NCBI GenBank assembly: GCA_016716745.1
Contig: JADJVD010000008.1
Location: forward strand, 1-64,000
Reading direction: 5' to 3'
Length of the DNA: 64,000 nt
Source of the DNA: Hyphomicrobiales bacterium
Lineage (GTDB): Bacteria; Pseudomonadota; Alphaproteobacteria; Rhizobiales; Beijerinckiaceae
The notes beneath the pieces are model-generated. The model saw only the letters and a list, made by a program, of their open reading frames with translations. It did not search any database and was not told the DNA's origin. A program made the translations under genes and the position numbers. Below, piece by piece: positions 31,582-39,032 of the stretch (position 1 is the first letter of the stretch; each line of letters starts with the position of its first letter).

Positions 31582-32576
31582 CCGGCCGCCGCGCGCGATT
31601 TGCGCGAGGCGACGCGCTTGCGTTCTTCCGAGGGCGTCTTGCGGAAATGCTCGCTATAGCACTTGGAGAAATGCGACGCCGAGACGAAGCCGCAGGCGAG
31701 CCCGACGGAGAGGATCGGCATGCTCGTCTGCATCAGCAGGAAGCGCGCCCGGTCGAGCCGCAATTGCAGATAGTAGCGCGTCGGGCTGTCGCCGATATAT
31801 TTCTGGAACAGACGCTCGAGCTGGCGCGCCGAGAGTCCGGCCTCGCGCGCGAGCTGCGCGCAGGAGGTCGGGTTCTCGAGGCGCTTCTCCATCTGGCCGA
31901 TGATGGCGATCAGCTTGGGATGCGCGACGCCGATGCGCGCGCGCAGATCCATGCGCTGGCGCTCGCCCTTGTCGCGCATGCGATGGTGGATCAATTCGTC
32001 GGTGACTTGCACGGCGACGTCGCCGCCCTCGCGCCGTTCGATCAGCGACAGGAACATGTCGATCGCCGCGGTGCCGCCGGCGCAGGTCATGCGTCCGCGG
32101 TCGATCTCGTAAAGCTCCTGCGTCACCTCGAGCTGCGGAAACTCCTCGCGGAAGGAGGGCAGGTTCTCCCAATGGATCGTGCAGCGATGCCCGTCGAGCA
32201 GGCCGGCCCTGGCCAGCACATACGGACCCGTGCACAGCGCGCCGAGCGTCACGCCGCGCGTGCCGAGCTTGCGCAGGCGCTGCATCAGCGCGTGATGGTT
32301 CGTCGCCTGAATGTCGAGCCCGCCGCAGACGATGAGGATGGCGGCGTCCATGCTCGCGAAGGCGCCGTCCACAGGCGTCGTCAGGCCGTTCGAGGCGGCG
32401 ACCGGCGCGCCGTCCTCGGAGAACGCCTTCCACGCATAGGCCTGTCGGCCGAGCACATGATTGGCGAGGCGGAGCGTCTCGACGGCGCTGACGAACGCCA
32501 TCTGCGTGAAGCGCGGCGCCAGCGCGAAGCCGATCGTCATCGGGGCCGAGGCGGCGGAGCGGGCTGAGTCGAGCAT
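31578..32576 (-). CDS. GlxA family AraC-type regulator, GbdR-like
   Basis: 332 residues. An N-terminal DJ-1/PfpI-like sensor domain (about 12-190, with GGLDIQATNHHALMQRLRKL and GALCTGPYVLARAGLL) precedes a C-terminal AraC HTH pair (about 220-325, with AGLSARQLERLFQKYIGDSP and GFVSASHFSKCYSEHF). This layout is shared by GbdR and CdhR, activators of glycine betaine, dimethylglycine and carnitine catabolism. It converges on, and overlaps, the corrinoid activase gene. It is therefore the likely amine-responsive activator of the methyltransferase cluster. Confidence 0.88.
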   Translation of the reverse strand: MLDSARSAASAPMTIGFALAPRFTQMAFVSAVETLRLANHVLGRQAYAWKAFSEDGAPVAASNGLTTPVDGAFASMDAAILIVCGGLDIQATNHHALMQRLRKLGTRGVTLGALCTGPYVLARAGLLDGHRCTIHWENLPSFREEFPQLEVTQELYEIDRGRMTCAGGTAAIDMFLSLIERREGGDVAVQVTDELIHHRMRDKGERQRMDLRARIGVAHPKLIAIIGQMEKRLENPTSCAQLAREAGLSARQLERLFQKYIGDSPTRYYLQLRLDRARFLLMQTSMPILSVGLACGFVSASHFSKCYSEHFRKTPSEERKRVASRKSRAAAG

Positions 32577-32732
32577 GAAGCAGGGGCCTTGGGGAGGCGG
32601 TTCGGCGTCAGTCTAGTTTGTTTTGGATGCGACGCAACTATTCTCAGTGCGACATTTTCCGTTCGTTTACATCGGGAACGAGGGGCTTAGACTGACCGTG
32701 GGGAAGGGACGCAGCCGCGCGGAGGGGACGCC

Positions 32733-33086
32733 ATGTGCCGGATTTTCGCCGAACTGCCGGAAAGCGCCTACGCCTACCAGACGCGTTCGGTGCGGCTGGG
32801 CGGCCATGTCACCTCGATCCGGCTGGAGGCCTCGTTCTGGGCGATCCTCGAGGAGATCTCGGCGGCGCAGGGCGTGTCTCTCGGCCGCTTTCTCTCCCGT
32901 CTGCACGACGAGGTGCTGGAGTTTCGCGGCGGCGAAACGAATTTCGCCTCGCTGCTGCGTTGCGCCTGCCTGACCTACGCCTCGGAAGTGCGCGGCTCGG
33001 CCGACGCCGTCGGCGCGCTGAAAAGCGAGGCCGCGTCGGCTTTCACGGACGAACAGGCAGCGCCGCTCGGCCGAATGCGCGCGTAG
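32733..33086 (+). CDS. Ribbon-helix-helix domain protein
   Basis: 117 residues with the alphaproteobacterial RHH_4 (PF13467-like) pattern: TRSVRLGGHVTSIRLEASFWAIL, then EISAAQGVSLGRFLSRLHDEV and FASLLRCACLTYA. The strand-helix-helix core could bind DNA as a dimer. Upstream 156 bp divide it from the divergent GlxA-type regulator. The target is unknown. Confidence 0.82.
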   Translation: MCRIFAELPESAYAYQTRSVRLGGHVTSIRLEASFWAILEEISAAQGVSLGRFLSRLHDEVLEFRGGETNFASLLRCACLTYASEVRGSADAVGALKSEAASAFTDEQAAPLGRMRA

Positions 33087-33164
33087 TAGCGAGATACTAC
33101 CACTTCGCCGACAAGCTCACCTAGCCTTCCAGCATGGGCGCAAGCGCCCTCGGGAGGACGGTGC

Positions 33165-33539
33165 GTGCGAGGTCGAACGATTGCAGCCGCGACGACGGCG
33201 CTGGCCCTCTCATGCGGACCGGCGTTGGCGCTCGACGTCGAGGCCGCGCGCAAACAGTTCGTGACGAGCTGCGGCGTGTGCCACGCCGTCGAGAAGGACG
33301 CCGCGCCGCGACAGGGCCCGAATTTGTTCGGCGTCGTCGGCCGCAAGGCCGCCTCGCTGGAAGGCTTCGCCTATTCCCCGGCGCTGAAGCAGCTCGACAC
33401 GGTGTGGAGCGATGACACGCTCGACGCCTGGATCGCCGATCCCAAGGCCGTCGCGCCGGGTTCCGTCATGATCTACCGCCAGGCCGATCCGGCCAAACGC
33501 CTGCTCATCATCGCCTATCTGAAAACGCTGTCGAACTGA
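33165..33539 (+). CDS. Class I cytochrome c
   Basis: 124 residues with a signal peptide (to about residue 22, ending PALA), then a mature c-type cytochrome with one heme motif CGVCH (about 36-40), GPNLFGVVGRKAAS, and a distal Met in the PGSVMIY segment. It is a periplasmic electron carrier similar to mitochondrial cytochrome c. The GTG at 33165 has GGGAGGA 6 bp upstream. It heads the cytochrome-VOC-subunit III-GMC gene cluster and is a plausible electron acceptor for the GMC dehydrogenase. Confidence 0.93.
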   Translation: MRGRTIAAATTALALSCGPALALDVEAARKQFVTSCGVCHAVEKDAAPRQGPNLFGVVGRKAASLEGFAYSPALKQLDTVWSDDTLDAWIADPKAVAPGSVMIYRQADPAKRLLIIAYLKTLSN

Positions 33540-33555
33540 AAGGGACAGAGCCGAA

Positions 33556-33951
33556 ATGGCCAAAGCGATTCACATGATGATCCGCGTTCTCGACGAAGCG
33601 CGCTCGGTCGATTTCTACCGTCGCGCCTTCGGCCTCGAGATCGCGGACCGGCTCGAATTCGACGGTTTCACGCTCGTCTATCTGCGCAACAGCGACGCCG
33701 ACTTCGAGGTCGAACTGACGATCAATCATGGCCGCGTCGAACCTTACGCGCTTGGCGACGGATATGGCCATCTCGCCGTCGCGGTCGACGATCTGACGGC
33801 CGAACACGCGCGCTTCGCCTCGGCGGGGCTGAACCCCAATCCGGTGAGGGACATGTCCTACAAGGGCCAGCCTCTGGCGCGCTTCTTCTTCGTGACCGAT
33901 CCGGACGGATACAAGATCGAAGTGCTTCAAAAACAGGGCCGCTACGTCTGA
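33556..33951 (+). CDS. VOC family (glyoxalase I-like) protein
   Basis: 131 residues in two beta-alpha-beta-beta-beta modules, with motifs IRVLDEARSVDFYRRAFGLE, GHLAVAVDDL and FVTDPDGYKIEVLQ. Glyoxalase I metal ligands can be placed: His in MMIRV context (HMMIRV), Glu in FEVELT, His in GYGHLAVAV and Glu in KIEVLQ. It may isomerise a hemithioacetal. It lies 16 bp after the cytochrome gene and 67 bp before the dehydrogenase subunit gene. This suggests it handles a reactive aldehyde from the oxidoreductase. Confidence 0.85.
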   Translation: MAKAIHMMIRVLDEARSVDFYRRAFGLEIADRLEFDGFTLVYLRNSDADFEVELTINHGRVEPYALGDGYGHLAVAVDDLTAEHARFASAGLNPNPVRDMSYKGQPLARFFFVTDPDGYKIEVLQKQGRYV

Positions 33952-34018
33952 CGCGGCGACCCGCCCGACGCGCCGAAAAAGGCGCGCGGGCAAGACAAGA
34001 AATGGAGGAAGCGATCCC

Positions 34019-34564
34019 ATGCAACAGCAACACGACCAAACGCCGCGCGGCCGTCCGCATATCGACAGGCGGCTATTTCTCACCGGCGCCGCCGGCGCGA
34101 CGATCGTCGTGCTCTCCGGCGCGATCTTCCATCCGCAGGAGGCCTGGGCGCTCGAGACGAAGAACCTCAAGCCCGAGACGATGCGCACGCTGATCAAGCT
34201 CGCGCGCGACATCTATCCTCATGATCGTCTGGCCGACAAATTCTACGCCGTCGCCGTGAAGGGTTTCGACGAGAAATCGTCCGACGCCGCGATGCGCAAC
34301 ACGATCGAGACCTCGATCGCCGAACTCGACGCAATGGCGAAGGCTGCGTTCGGCGCGCCCTACGCCGATGTCGGCTGGGAATGGGAGCGCACGCAATTGT
34401 TGCAGAAGATTTCCGCGACGCCGTTCTTCCAGACCGTGCGCGGCGGCCTCGTCGTCAGCCTCTACAATCAGCAGGAGGTGTGGCCGCTGTTCGGTTACGA
34501 GGGCGAGAGCGCCTCCAAGGGCGGCTACATCAATCGCGGCTTCAACGACATCGCCTGGCTCTGA
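34019..34564 (+). CDS. Gluconate 2-dehydrogenase subunit 3-like protein, Tat-exported
   Basis: 181 residues. A twin-arginine signal (DRRLFLTGAAGATIVVLSG, about 17-35) begins the protein. The mature part has the PF13618 type pattern, with RTLIKLARDIYPHDRLADKFY and a C-terminal WPLFGYEGES and GGYINRGFNDIAWL. In related systems this subunit escorts the FAD-containing GMC subunit through the Tat pathway. It is followed after 13 bp by the GMC gene, which lacks its own signal, consistent with piggy-back export. Confidence 0.9.
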   Translation: MQQQHDQTPRGRPHIDRRLFLTGAAGATIVVLSGAIFHPQEAWALETKNLKPETMRTLIKLARDIYPHDRLADKFYAVAVKGFDEKSSDAAMRNTIETSIAELDAMAKAAFGAPYADVGWEWERTQLLQKISATPFFQTVRGGLVVSLYNQQEVWPLFGYEGESASKGGYINRGFNDIAWL

Positions 34565-34577
34565 GGGAGGCGCGATC

Positions 34578-36146
34578 ATGGCTGGAAAATTCGATCAGAA
34601 CGACGCCTCCGTCGTCGTCGTCGTCGGCTCCGGAGCGGGCGGCGGAACGCTCGCGGCCGAGCTCGCCCTCAAGGGCGTGAAGGTGGTCTGCCTCGAGGCG
34701 GGCGGCCGTCACGAGATGGAGGATTACATCAACGACGAGTGGGCCTCCTTCGCCCAGCTCGCCTGGACCGACATGCGCACCACCTCCGGCAACTGGCGCG
34801 TGTCGCGCGATTTCGCCAACCTGCCCGCGTGGATCGTGAAAGCGGTCGGCGGCTCGTCGGTGCATTGGGCGGGCGCCTCGCTGCGCTTCCAGGACCACGA
34901 GTGGAAGGCGCGCACGACCTATGGCGAGATCGCCGGCGCGGCGTTGCTCGACTGGCCGATCGACTCTGCCGAGATGGCGCCGTGGTACGCCAGGGCGGAA
35001 GACCGCATGGGCGTGACGCGCACCAATGGCGTCGCGGGACTGCCCGGCAACAACAACTACAAGGTGCTCGAGGCCGGCGCGAAGAAGCTCGGCTATAAGG
35101 AAGTCTCCACCGGACGCATGGCGATCAACTCCGCCCCGCGCGACGGCCGCGGCGGCTGCCAGCAGATCGGCTTCTGCTTCCAAGGCTGCAAGTCGGGCGC
35201 AAAATGGTCGACGCTGATCGCCGAGATCCCGAAAGGCGAGGCGACCGGAAATCTCGAGGTGCGGCCGAACGCCTATGTCGTGCGCATCGAGCATGACGCG
35301 ACCGGCAAGGTCACCGGCGTCGTCTATTTCGACAAGGAGGGCCGCGAGCAGCGTCAGAAGGCGCGCATCGTCGCGGTCGCCGGCAATTCGCTCGAGAGCC
35401 CGCGCCTGTTGCTCAACTCGGCCTCGACGATGTTCCCGAACGGCCTCGCCAACTCCTCCGGTCAGGTCGGCCGCAACTACATGCGTCACATGACCGGTTC
35501 GGTCTACGGCGTGTTCGAGAAGCCGGTGAAGATGTGGCGCGGCACGACGATGGCCGGCATCGTGCAGGACGAGGCGCGTCACGATCCCAAGCGCGGCTTC
35601 GTCGGCGGCTACGAATTCGAGACGCTGTCGCTCGGCCTGCCCTTCATGGCCGCCTTCCTCGATCCGGGCGGGTGGGGCCGCTCCTTCACCTCGGCGATGG
35701 ACGGCTACGACCATATGGCCGGCATGTGGATCGTCGGCGAGGACATGCCGCGCGCCGACAATCGCGTGACGCTGAGCAGCGCCAAGGACAAATACGGCTA
35801 TCCCGTCGCCAATGTGCATTTCGACGATCACCCGAACGACGTCGCCATGCGCAACCACGCCTACCGGCAGGGCGCGGCGATCTACGAGGCGGTGGGCGCG
35901 ACGCGCACCTTCCCGACGACGCCCTATCCCTCCACGCACAATCTCGGCACCAACCGCATGTCCGAGAATGCGCGCGACGGCGTCGTCAACCGCTGGGGCC
36001 AGACGCACGACGTGAAGAACCTGTTCGTGTCGGACGGCTCGCAGTTCACCACCGGCGCGGCGGAGAACCCGACGCTGACCATCGTCGCGCTGGCGCTGCG
36101 CCAGGCCGACTACATCGCCAACCAGATGGCGAAGAACGTCATCTGA
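34578..36146 (+). CDS. GMC family FAD-dependent oxidoreductase (gluconate/polyol dehydrogenase-like)
   Basis: 522 residues. The FAD-binding motif is VVGSGAGGGTLAAELA (about 15-30). GGSSVHWAGASLRF, the cysteine-containing GGCQQIGFCFQGC and the C-terminal STHNLGTNRMSENA and GSQFTTGAAENPTLT (catalytic His/Asn region) place it with gluconate 2-dehydrogenase-type GMC enzymes. Substrate unknown. The usual third subunit is a tri-heme cytochrome; here only a mono-heme cytochrome c lies upstream. The enzyme is predicted periplasmic through the Tat signal of its partner. Confidence 0.92.
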   Translation: MAGKFDQNDASVVVVVGSGAGGGTLAAELALKGVKVVCLEAGGRHEMEDYINDEWASFAQLAWTDMRTTSGNWRVSRDFANLPAWIVKAVGGSSVHWAGASLRFQDHEWKARTTYGEIAGAALLDWPIDSAEMAPWYARAEDRMGVTRTNGVAGLPGNNNYKVLEAGAKKLGYKEVSTGRMAINSAPRDGRGGCQQIGFCFQGCKSGAKWSTLIAEIPKGEATGNLEVRPNAYVVRIEHDATGKVTGVVYFDKEGREQRQKARIVAVAGNSLESPRLLLNSASTMFPNGLANSSGQVGRNYMRHMTGSVYGVFEKPVKMWRGTTMAGIVQDEARHDPKRGFVGGYEFETLSLGLPFMAAFLDPGGWGRSFTSAMDGYDHMAGMWIVGEDMPRADNRVTLSSAKDKYGYPVANVHFDDHPNDVAMRNHAYRQGAAIYEAVGATRTFPTTPYPSTHNLGTNRMSENARDGVVNRWGQTHDVKNLFVSDGSQFTTGAAENPTLTIVALALRQADYIANQMAKNVI

Positions 36147-36168
36147 ACGACGGCGCGATCCGAACGGA

Positions 36169-36202
36169 ACGGCCCGGCGCGCCTCAACCTGCGCCGGGCC
36201 GT
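36169..36202. terminator. Hairpin between convergent GMC and phhB genes
   Basis: ACGGCCCGGCGC (36169-36180) and GCGCCGGGCCGT (36191-36202) are perfect 12-bp inverted repeats with a 10-nt loop. The right arm lies in the last codons of phhB. There is no T tract, so termination would need Rho or pausing. Confidence 0.55.
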
Positions 36203-36480
36203 CGCGCGAAACGCGCGTCCAGCAGCCGCGCGAGGCGGAAGTCTCGCGCGGTCAATCCCTTCGCGTCATGCGTCGTCAATGTCACGACGAGGCGGTTGTA
36301 GACGTTCGTCCAGTCGGGATGATGATCGAGCGCGTCGATGGCGGGCGCACAATCCGCCATGAAGTCGACCGCGGCGCGGAAGCTCTCGAACCGGTACGTC
36401 TTGACGATCCGGTCGGCCTCGATCCGCCATCCCGCGGCGGCGGCGTCCTCATGCGTGTAGGCGTCGGTCATGTCGCTCAC
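36184..36480 (-). CDS. phhB: 4a-hydroxytetrahydrobiopterin dehydratase
   Basis: 98 residues of the pterin-4a-carbinolamine dehydratase family. The active-site motif is DHHPDWTNVYNRLVVTLTTHD (about 53-73), with the characteristic His pair and Trp. It recycles oxidised pterin made by aromatic amino acid hydroxylases. No phenylalanine hydroxylase is in the window. The GTG at 36480 overlaps the amn stop (GTGA). An ATG at 36471 is an alternative start three residues in. Confidence 0.93.
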   Translation of the reverse strand: MSDMTDAYTHEDAAAAGWRIEADRIVKTYRFESFRAAVDFMADCAPAIDALDHHPDWTNVYNRLVVTLTTHDAKGLTARDFRLARLLDARFARRPGAG

Positions 36481-38012
36481 CGGAACGGCGGTTCGTCGAA
36501 GGAGCGCAGCTTGCGCGAATGCAGCGTGTCGCGCCGGCTGCGCAGCAGATCGAGCGCGGCGAGGCCGATGCGCAGATGCTCGCTCACCGCCCGCTCATAG
36601 AAGGCGTTCGCCGCGCCCGGCAGCTTGATCTCGCCATGCAGCGGCTTGTCGGAGACGCACAGCAGCGTGCCGTAGGGCACGCGCAGGCGAAAGCCCTGCG
36701 CGGCGATGGTCCCCGACTCCATGTCGACCGCGATGGCGCGCGACTGGTTGATGCGCCGGCGCTCCTGCGTCCAGCGCAGCTCCCAGTTGCGGTCGTCGTT
36801 GGTGACGACGGTGCCGGTGCGCAGCCGTCGCTTCAGCGCCTCGCCATGATCGCCCGTCACCGCCTGCGCGGCTTCCTGCAAGGCGACCTGCACTTCGGCC
36901 AGCGCCGGAATCGGAATGTCGGTCGGCACCAGATCGTCGAGAATGTGGTCCTGCCTCAGATAGGCGTGCGCCAGCACGTAGTCGCCGATCTGCTGGGCCT
37001 GTCTCAGGCCGCCGCAATGGCCGACCATCAGCCAGCAATGCGGGCGCAGCACGGCCAGATGATCGGTGATGTTCTTGGCGTTGGACGGGCCGACGCCGAT
37101 GTTGACGAGCGTGACGCCGCCGCGCGCGCCGCCGGTCAGATGGTATGCGGGCATCTGGAAACGGTGCCACGTCACCGTGTCGGCGAGCGCCTGCGCGGCG
37201 GCGCGCGTCATGCCCTTGCGGATGACGACATTGCCGGGCAGCACCATCGCATCGTGCGTCCCCGCGTCGAGCACCTGCGCAAAGCCCCAGTCGAGAAACT
37301 GGTCGACATAGCGGTGATAGTTGGTGAGCAGGATCCAGGGCTGGATCGCGCGCCAGTCCGAGCCTGTGTAGTGCACGAGGCGGCGCAGCGAATAGTCGAC
37401 GCGCACCGCGTCGAACAGCGCCAGCGGGCGCGTCTCGCCGGGTTTCAGATCGAACATGCCGTCGGCGATCTCGTCGCCGACCGCCGAGAGCAGCGGCGTC
37501 GGGAAATGTCGCGCAAGTTCGGCCGCCGTCGCGTCGCCGCGGCCGAGCTCGTCGCCGCGGTCGAACACGTAAGGGTAGGGGATTTCCTGCGCGCTGGGGC
37601 CGACCTCCAGCGTCGCGCCGAATTCGGCGACGAGCGGGCGCAACTGTTCGAGCAGATAGGCGCGGAAGGCCTGCGGCTGCGTCACCGTCGTCGCATAGAC
37701 GCCGGGCTCGGGAAACTTCGCGAAGGCGCGGTTGGCCGCCGGCTGCACGCCGCCCGGCATGTAGGCGACGCGCAGTTCGGGATAGCAGAACGCCGCGCGC
37801 GCCGCCTCGGAGGGCGGCTCGCGCGTCTTCAGATAGGCCTCGACGGCCGCGCGCAAGGCGCCGGCGGCGCGCGCATACAGCGCCTCGAGCTGCGCGACCG
37901 CCTCCTCCGGGCTGGCGCAGGCGACAAAGGCGCGGGATGGTGCGCCCCCCCCCCCCCGACGGCCCCGCCCGGCGGGGCCCGGGGGGGGCGGGGGGGGGGG
38001 GGGCTGCGGCAA
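36477..38012 (-). CDS. amn: AMP nucleosidase (start obscured by a GC homopolymer)
   Basis: About 485 conserved residues (from AFVACASPEEAVAQLEALYA at about 37930 leftward). The enzyme splits AMP to adenine and ribose 5-phosphate. Family motifs are VLPGNVVIRKGMTR, GGVTLVNIGVGPSNAKNITDHL, WLMVGHCGGLRQAQQIGDYV, VAVDMESGTIAAQGFR-type AIAVDMESG and CVSDKPLHGEIK. The N-terminus is a problem: the only in-frame start visible is TTG at 38012, and the frame first crosses C13/G14 homopolymers and encodes a Pro/Gly run. The true start is probably an ATG or GTG lost in that tract. The stop overlaps phhB by 4 bp. Confidence 0.88.
   Translation of the reverse strand: MPQPPPPPPPPGPAGRGRRGGGGAPSRAFVACASPEEAVAQLEALYARAAGALRAAVEAYLKTREPPSEAARAAFCYPELRVAYMPGGVQPAANRAFAKFPEPGVYATTVTQPQAFRAYLLEQLRPLVAEFGATLEVGPSAQEIPYPYVFDRGDELGRGDATAAELARHFPTPLLSAVGDEIADGMFDLKPGETRPLALFDAVRVDYSLRRLVHYTGSDWRAIQPWILLTNYHRYVDQFLDWGFAQVLDAGTHDAMVLPGNVVIRKGMTRAAAQALADTVTWHRFQMPAYHLTGGARGGVTLVNIGVGPSNAKNITDHLAVLRPHCWLMVGHCGGLRQAQQIGDYVLAHAYLRQDHILDDLVPTDIPIPALAEVQVALQEAAQAVTGDHGEALKRRLRTGTVVTNDDRNWELRWTQERRRINQSRAIAVDMESGTIAAQGFRLRVPYGTLLCVSDKPLHGEIKLPGAANAFYERAVSEHLRIGLAALDLLRSRRDTLHSRKLRSFDEPPFR
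37945..38003. repeat. Homopolymer GC hairpin (C13 ... G14)
   Basis: A run of 13 C (37945-37957), a self-complementary GGCCCCGCCC/GGCGGGGCCC core and runs of 8 and 14 G (ending at 38003) form one nearly uninterrupted GC stem of more than 20 bp. Nothing similar occurs elsewhere in the window. It lies where the amn start and the recR-amn intergenic region should be. Either an assembly/sequencing artefact at a hard hairpin or a true strong terminator. Confidence 0.8.
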
Positions 38013-38077
38013 CGCGCTCAGCTCGGATGCCGCCGCGGCAGGCCGCTAGACGCAGTCGGCGCTCACGTTCTGACGCG

Positions 38078-38683
38078 TCAGAACGCCGTGCGCTGGCGCA
38101 GCGCGGCGGCGAGCGTGCCCTCGTCGAGATAATCGAGTTCGCCGCCGACCGGCACGCCATGGGCGAGGCGCGTGATCTTCACGCCCGTGCCTTGCAACAG
38201 ATCGGTGATGTAATGCGCCGTCGTCTGCCCGTCGACCGTGGCGTTGACGGCGATGACGACCTCGCGCACGCCCTCCTCGGCGATGCGGCCGGGCAGCGGA
38301 TCGAGATTGAGCTCGCGCGGGCCGACGCCGTCGAGCGGCGACAGCGTGCCGCCGAGCACGTGGTAGCGGCCCGACACGGCGCCCGAGCGCTCCAGCGCCC
38401 AGAGGTCGGCGACCGTCTCGACGACGACGAGCAGCGAGGGATCGCGCCGGCCGTCGCGGCAGATCGTGCAGGGTTCGCTGGTGTCGACATTGCCGCAGCG
38501 CGGGCAGGTGGCGATGCGCTCGCGCGCGACCTGCATCGCATCGGCGAGCGGGCCGAGCAGCTCCTCGCGCTTGCGCACCAGATGCAGCGCGGCGCGCCGC
38601 GCCGAGCGGGGGCCGAGCCCCGGCAGGCGCGCGAGCAACTGGATCAGTCGCTCGATCTCGGGGCCGGCGACGCGCTCCGCCAT
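38078..38683 (-). CDS. recR: Recombination mediator RecR
   Basis: 201 residues. The HhH segment (LLARLPGLGPRSARRAALHL, about 17-36), zinc finger (CPRCGNVDTSEPCTIC, about 60-75), Toprim domain (LLVVVETVADLWALERSG) and C-terminal TRLAHGVPVGGELDYLDEGT are all present. With RecO and RecF it loads RecA at gaps. It follows ybaB by 4 bp in the conserved dnaX-ybaB-recR order. Confidence 0.97.
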   Translation of the reverse strand: MAERVAGPEIERLIQLLARLPGLGPRSARRAALHLVRKREELLGPLADAMQVARERIATCPRCGNVDTSEPCTICRDGRRDPSLLVVVETVADLWALERSGAVSGRYHVLGGTLSPLDGVGPRELNLDPLPGRIAEEGVREVVIAVNATVDGQTTAHYITDLLQGTGVKITRLAHGVPVGGELDYLDEGTLAAALRQRTAF

Positions 38684-38687
38684 CGCG

Positions 38688-39011
38688 TCAGAACGGCAGC
38701 TTCATGCCGGGCGGCAGTTGCAGGCCGGCGGTCATCGACTTCATCTTCTCCTCGACGAGCCGCTCGGCCTTCTTGCGCGTGTCGTCGAGCGCGGTGACGA
38801 TGAGGTCCTCGAGGATCTCCTTCTCGTCCTCCTTCATCAGCGAAGGGTCGATGGTCACGTTCTTGACCACGCCCTTGGCGGTCGCGACGACCTTGACCAT
38901 GCCGCCGCCGGCCGCGCCCTCGACCTCGATGGTCTCGAGCTGCGCCTGCATGTCCTGCATCTTCGTCTGCATCGCCTGCGCCTGCTTCATCAGGCCCATG
39001 ATGTCCTTCAT
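38688..39011 (-). CDS. ybaB: YbaB/EbfC family nucleoid-associated protein
   Basis: 107 residues starting MKDIMGLMKQAQAMQTKMQD, with the YbaB hallmarks VEGAAGGGMVKVVATAKG, IDPSLMKEDEKEILEDLIV and a C-terminal MTAGLQLPPGMKLPF. It forms tweezer-like dimers on DNA. It sits between dnaX (21 bp) and recR (4 bp). Confidence 0.97.
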   Translation of the reverse strand: MKDIMGLMKQAQAMQTKMQDMQAQLETIEVEGAAGGGMVKVVATAKGVVKNVTIDPSLMKEDEKEILEDLIVTALDDTRKKAERLVEEKMKSMTAGLQLPPGMKLPF

Positions 39012-39032
39012 GTCGCGCGTTCCTCTGGAAGA

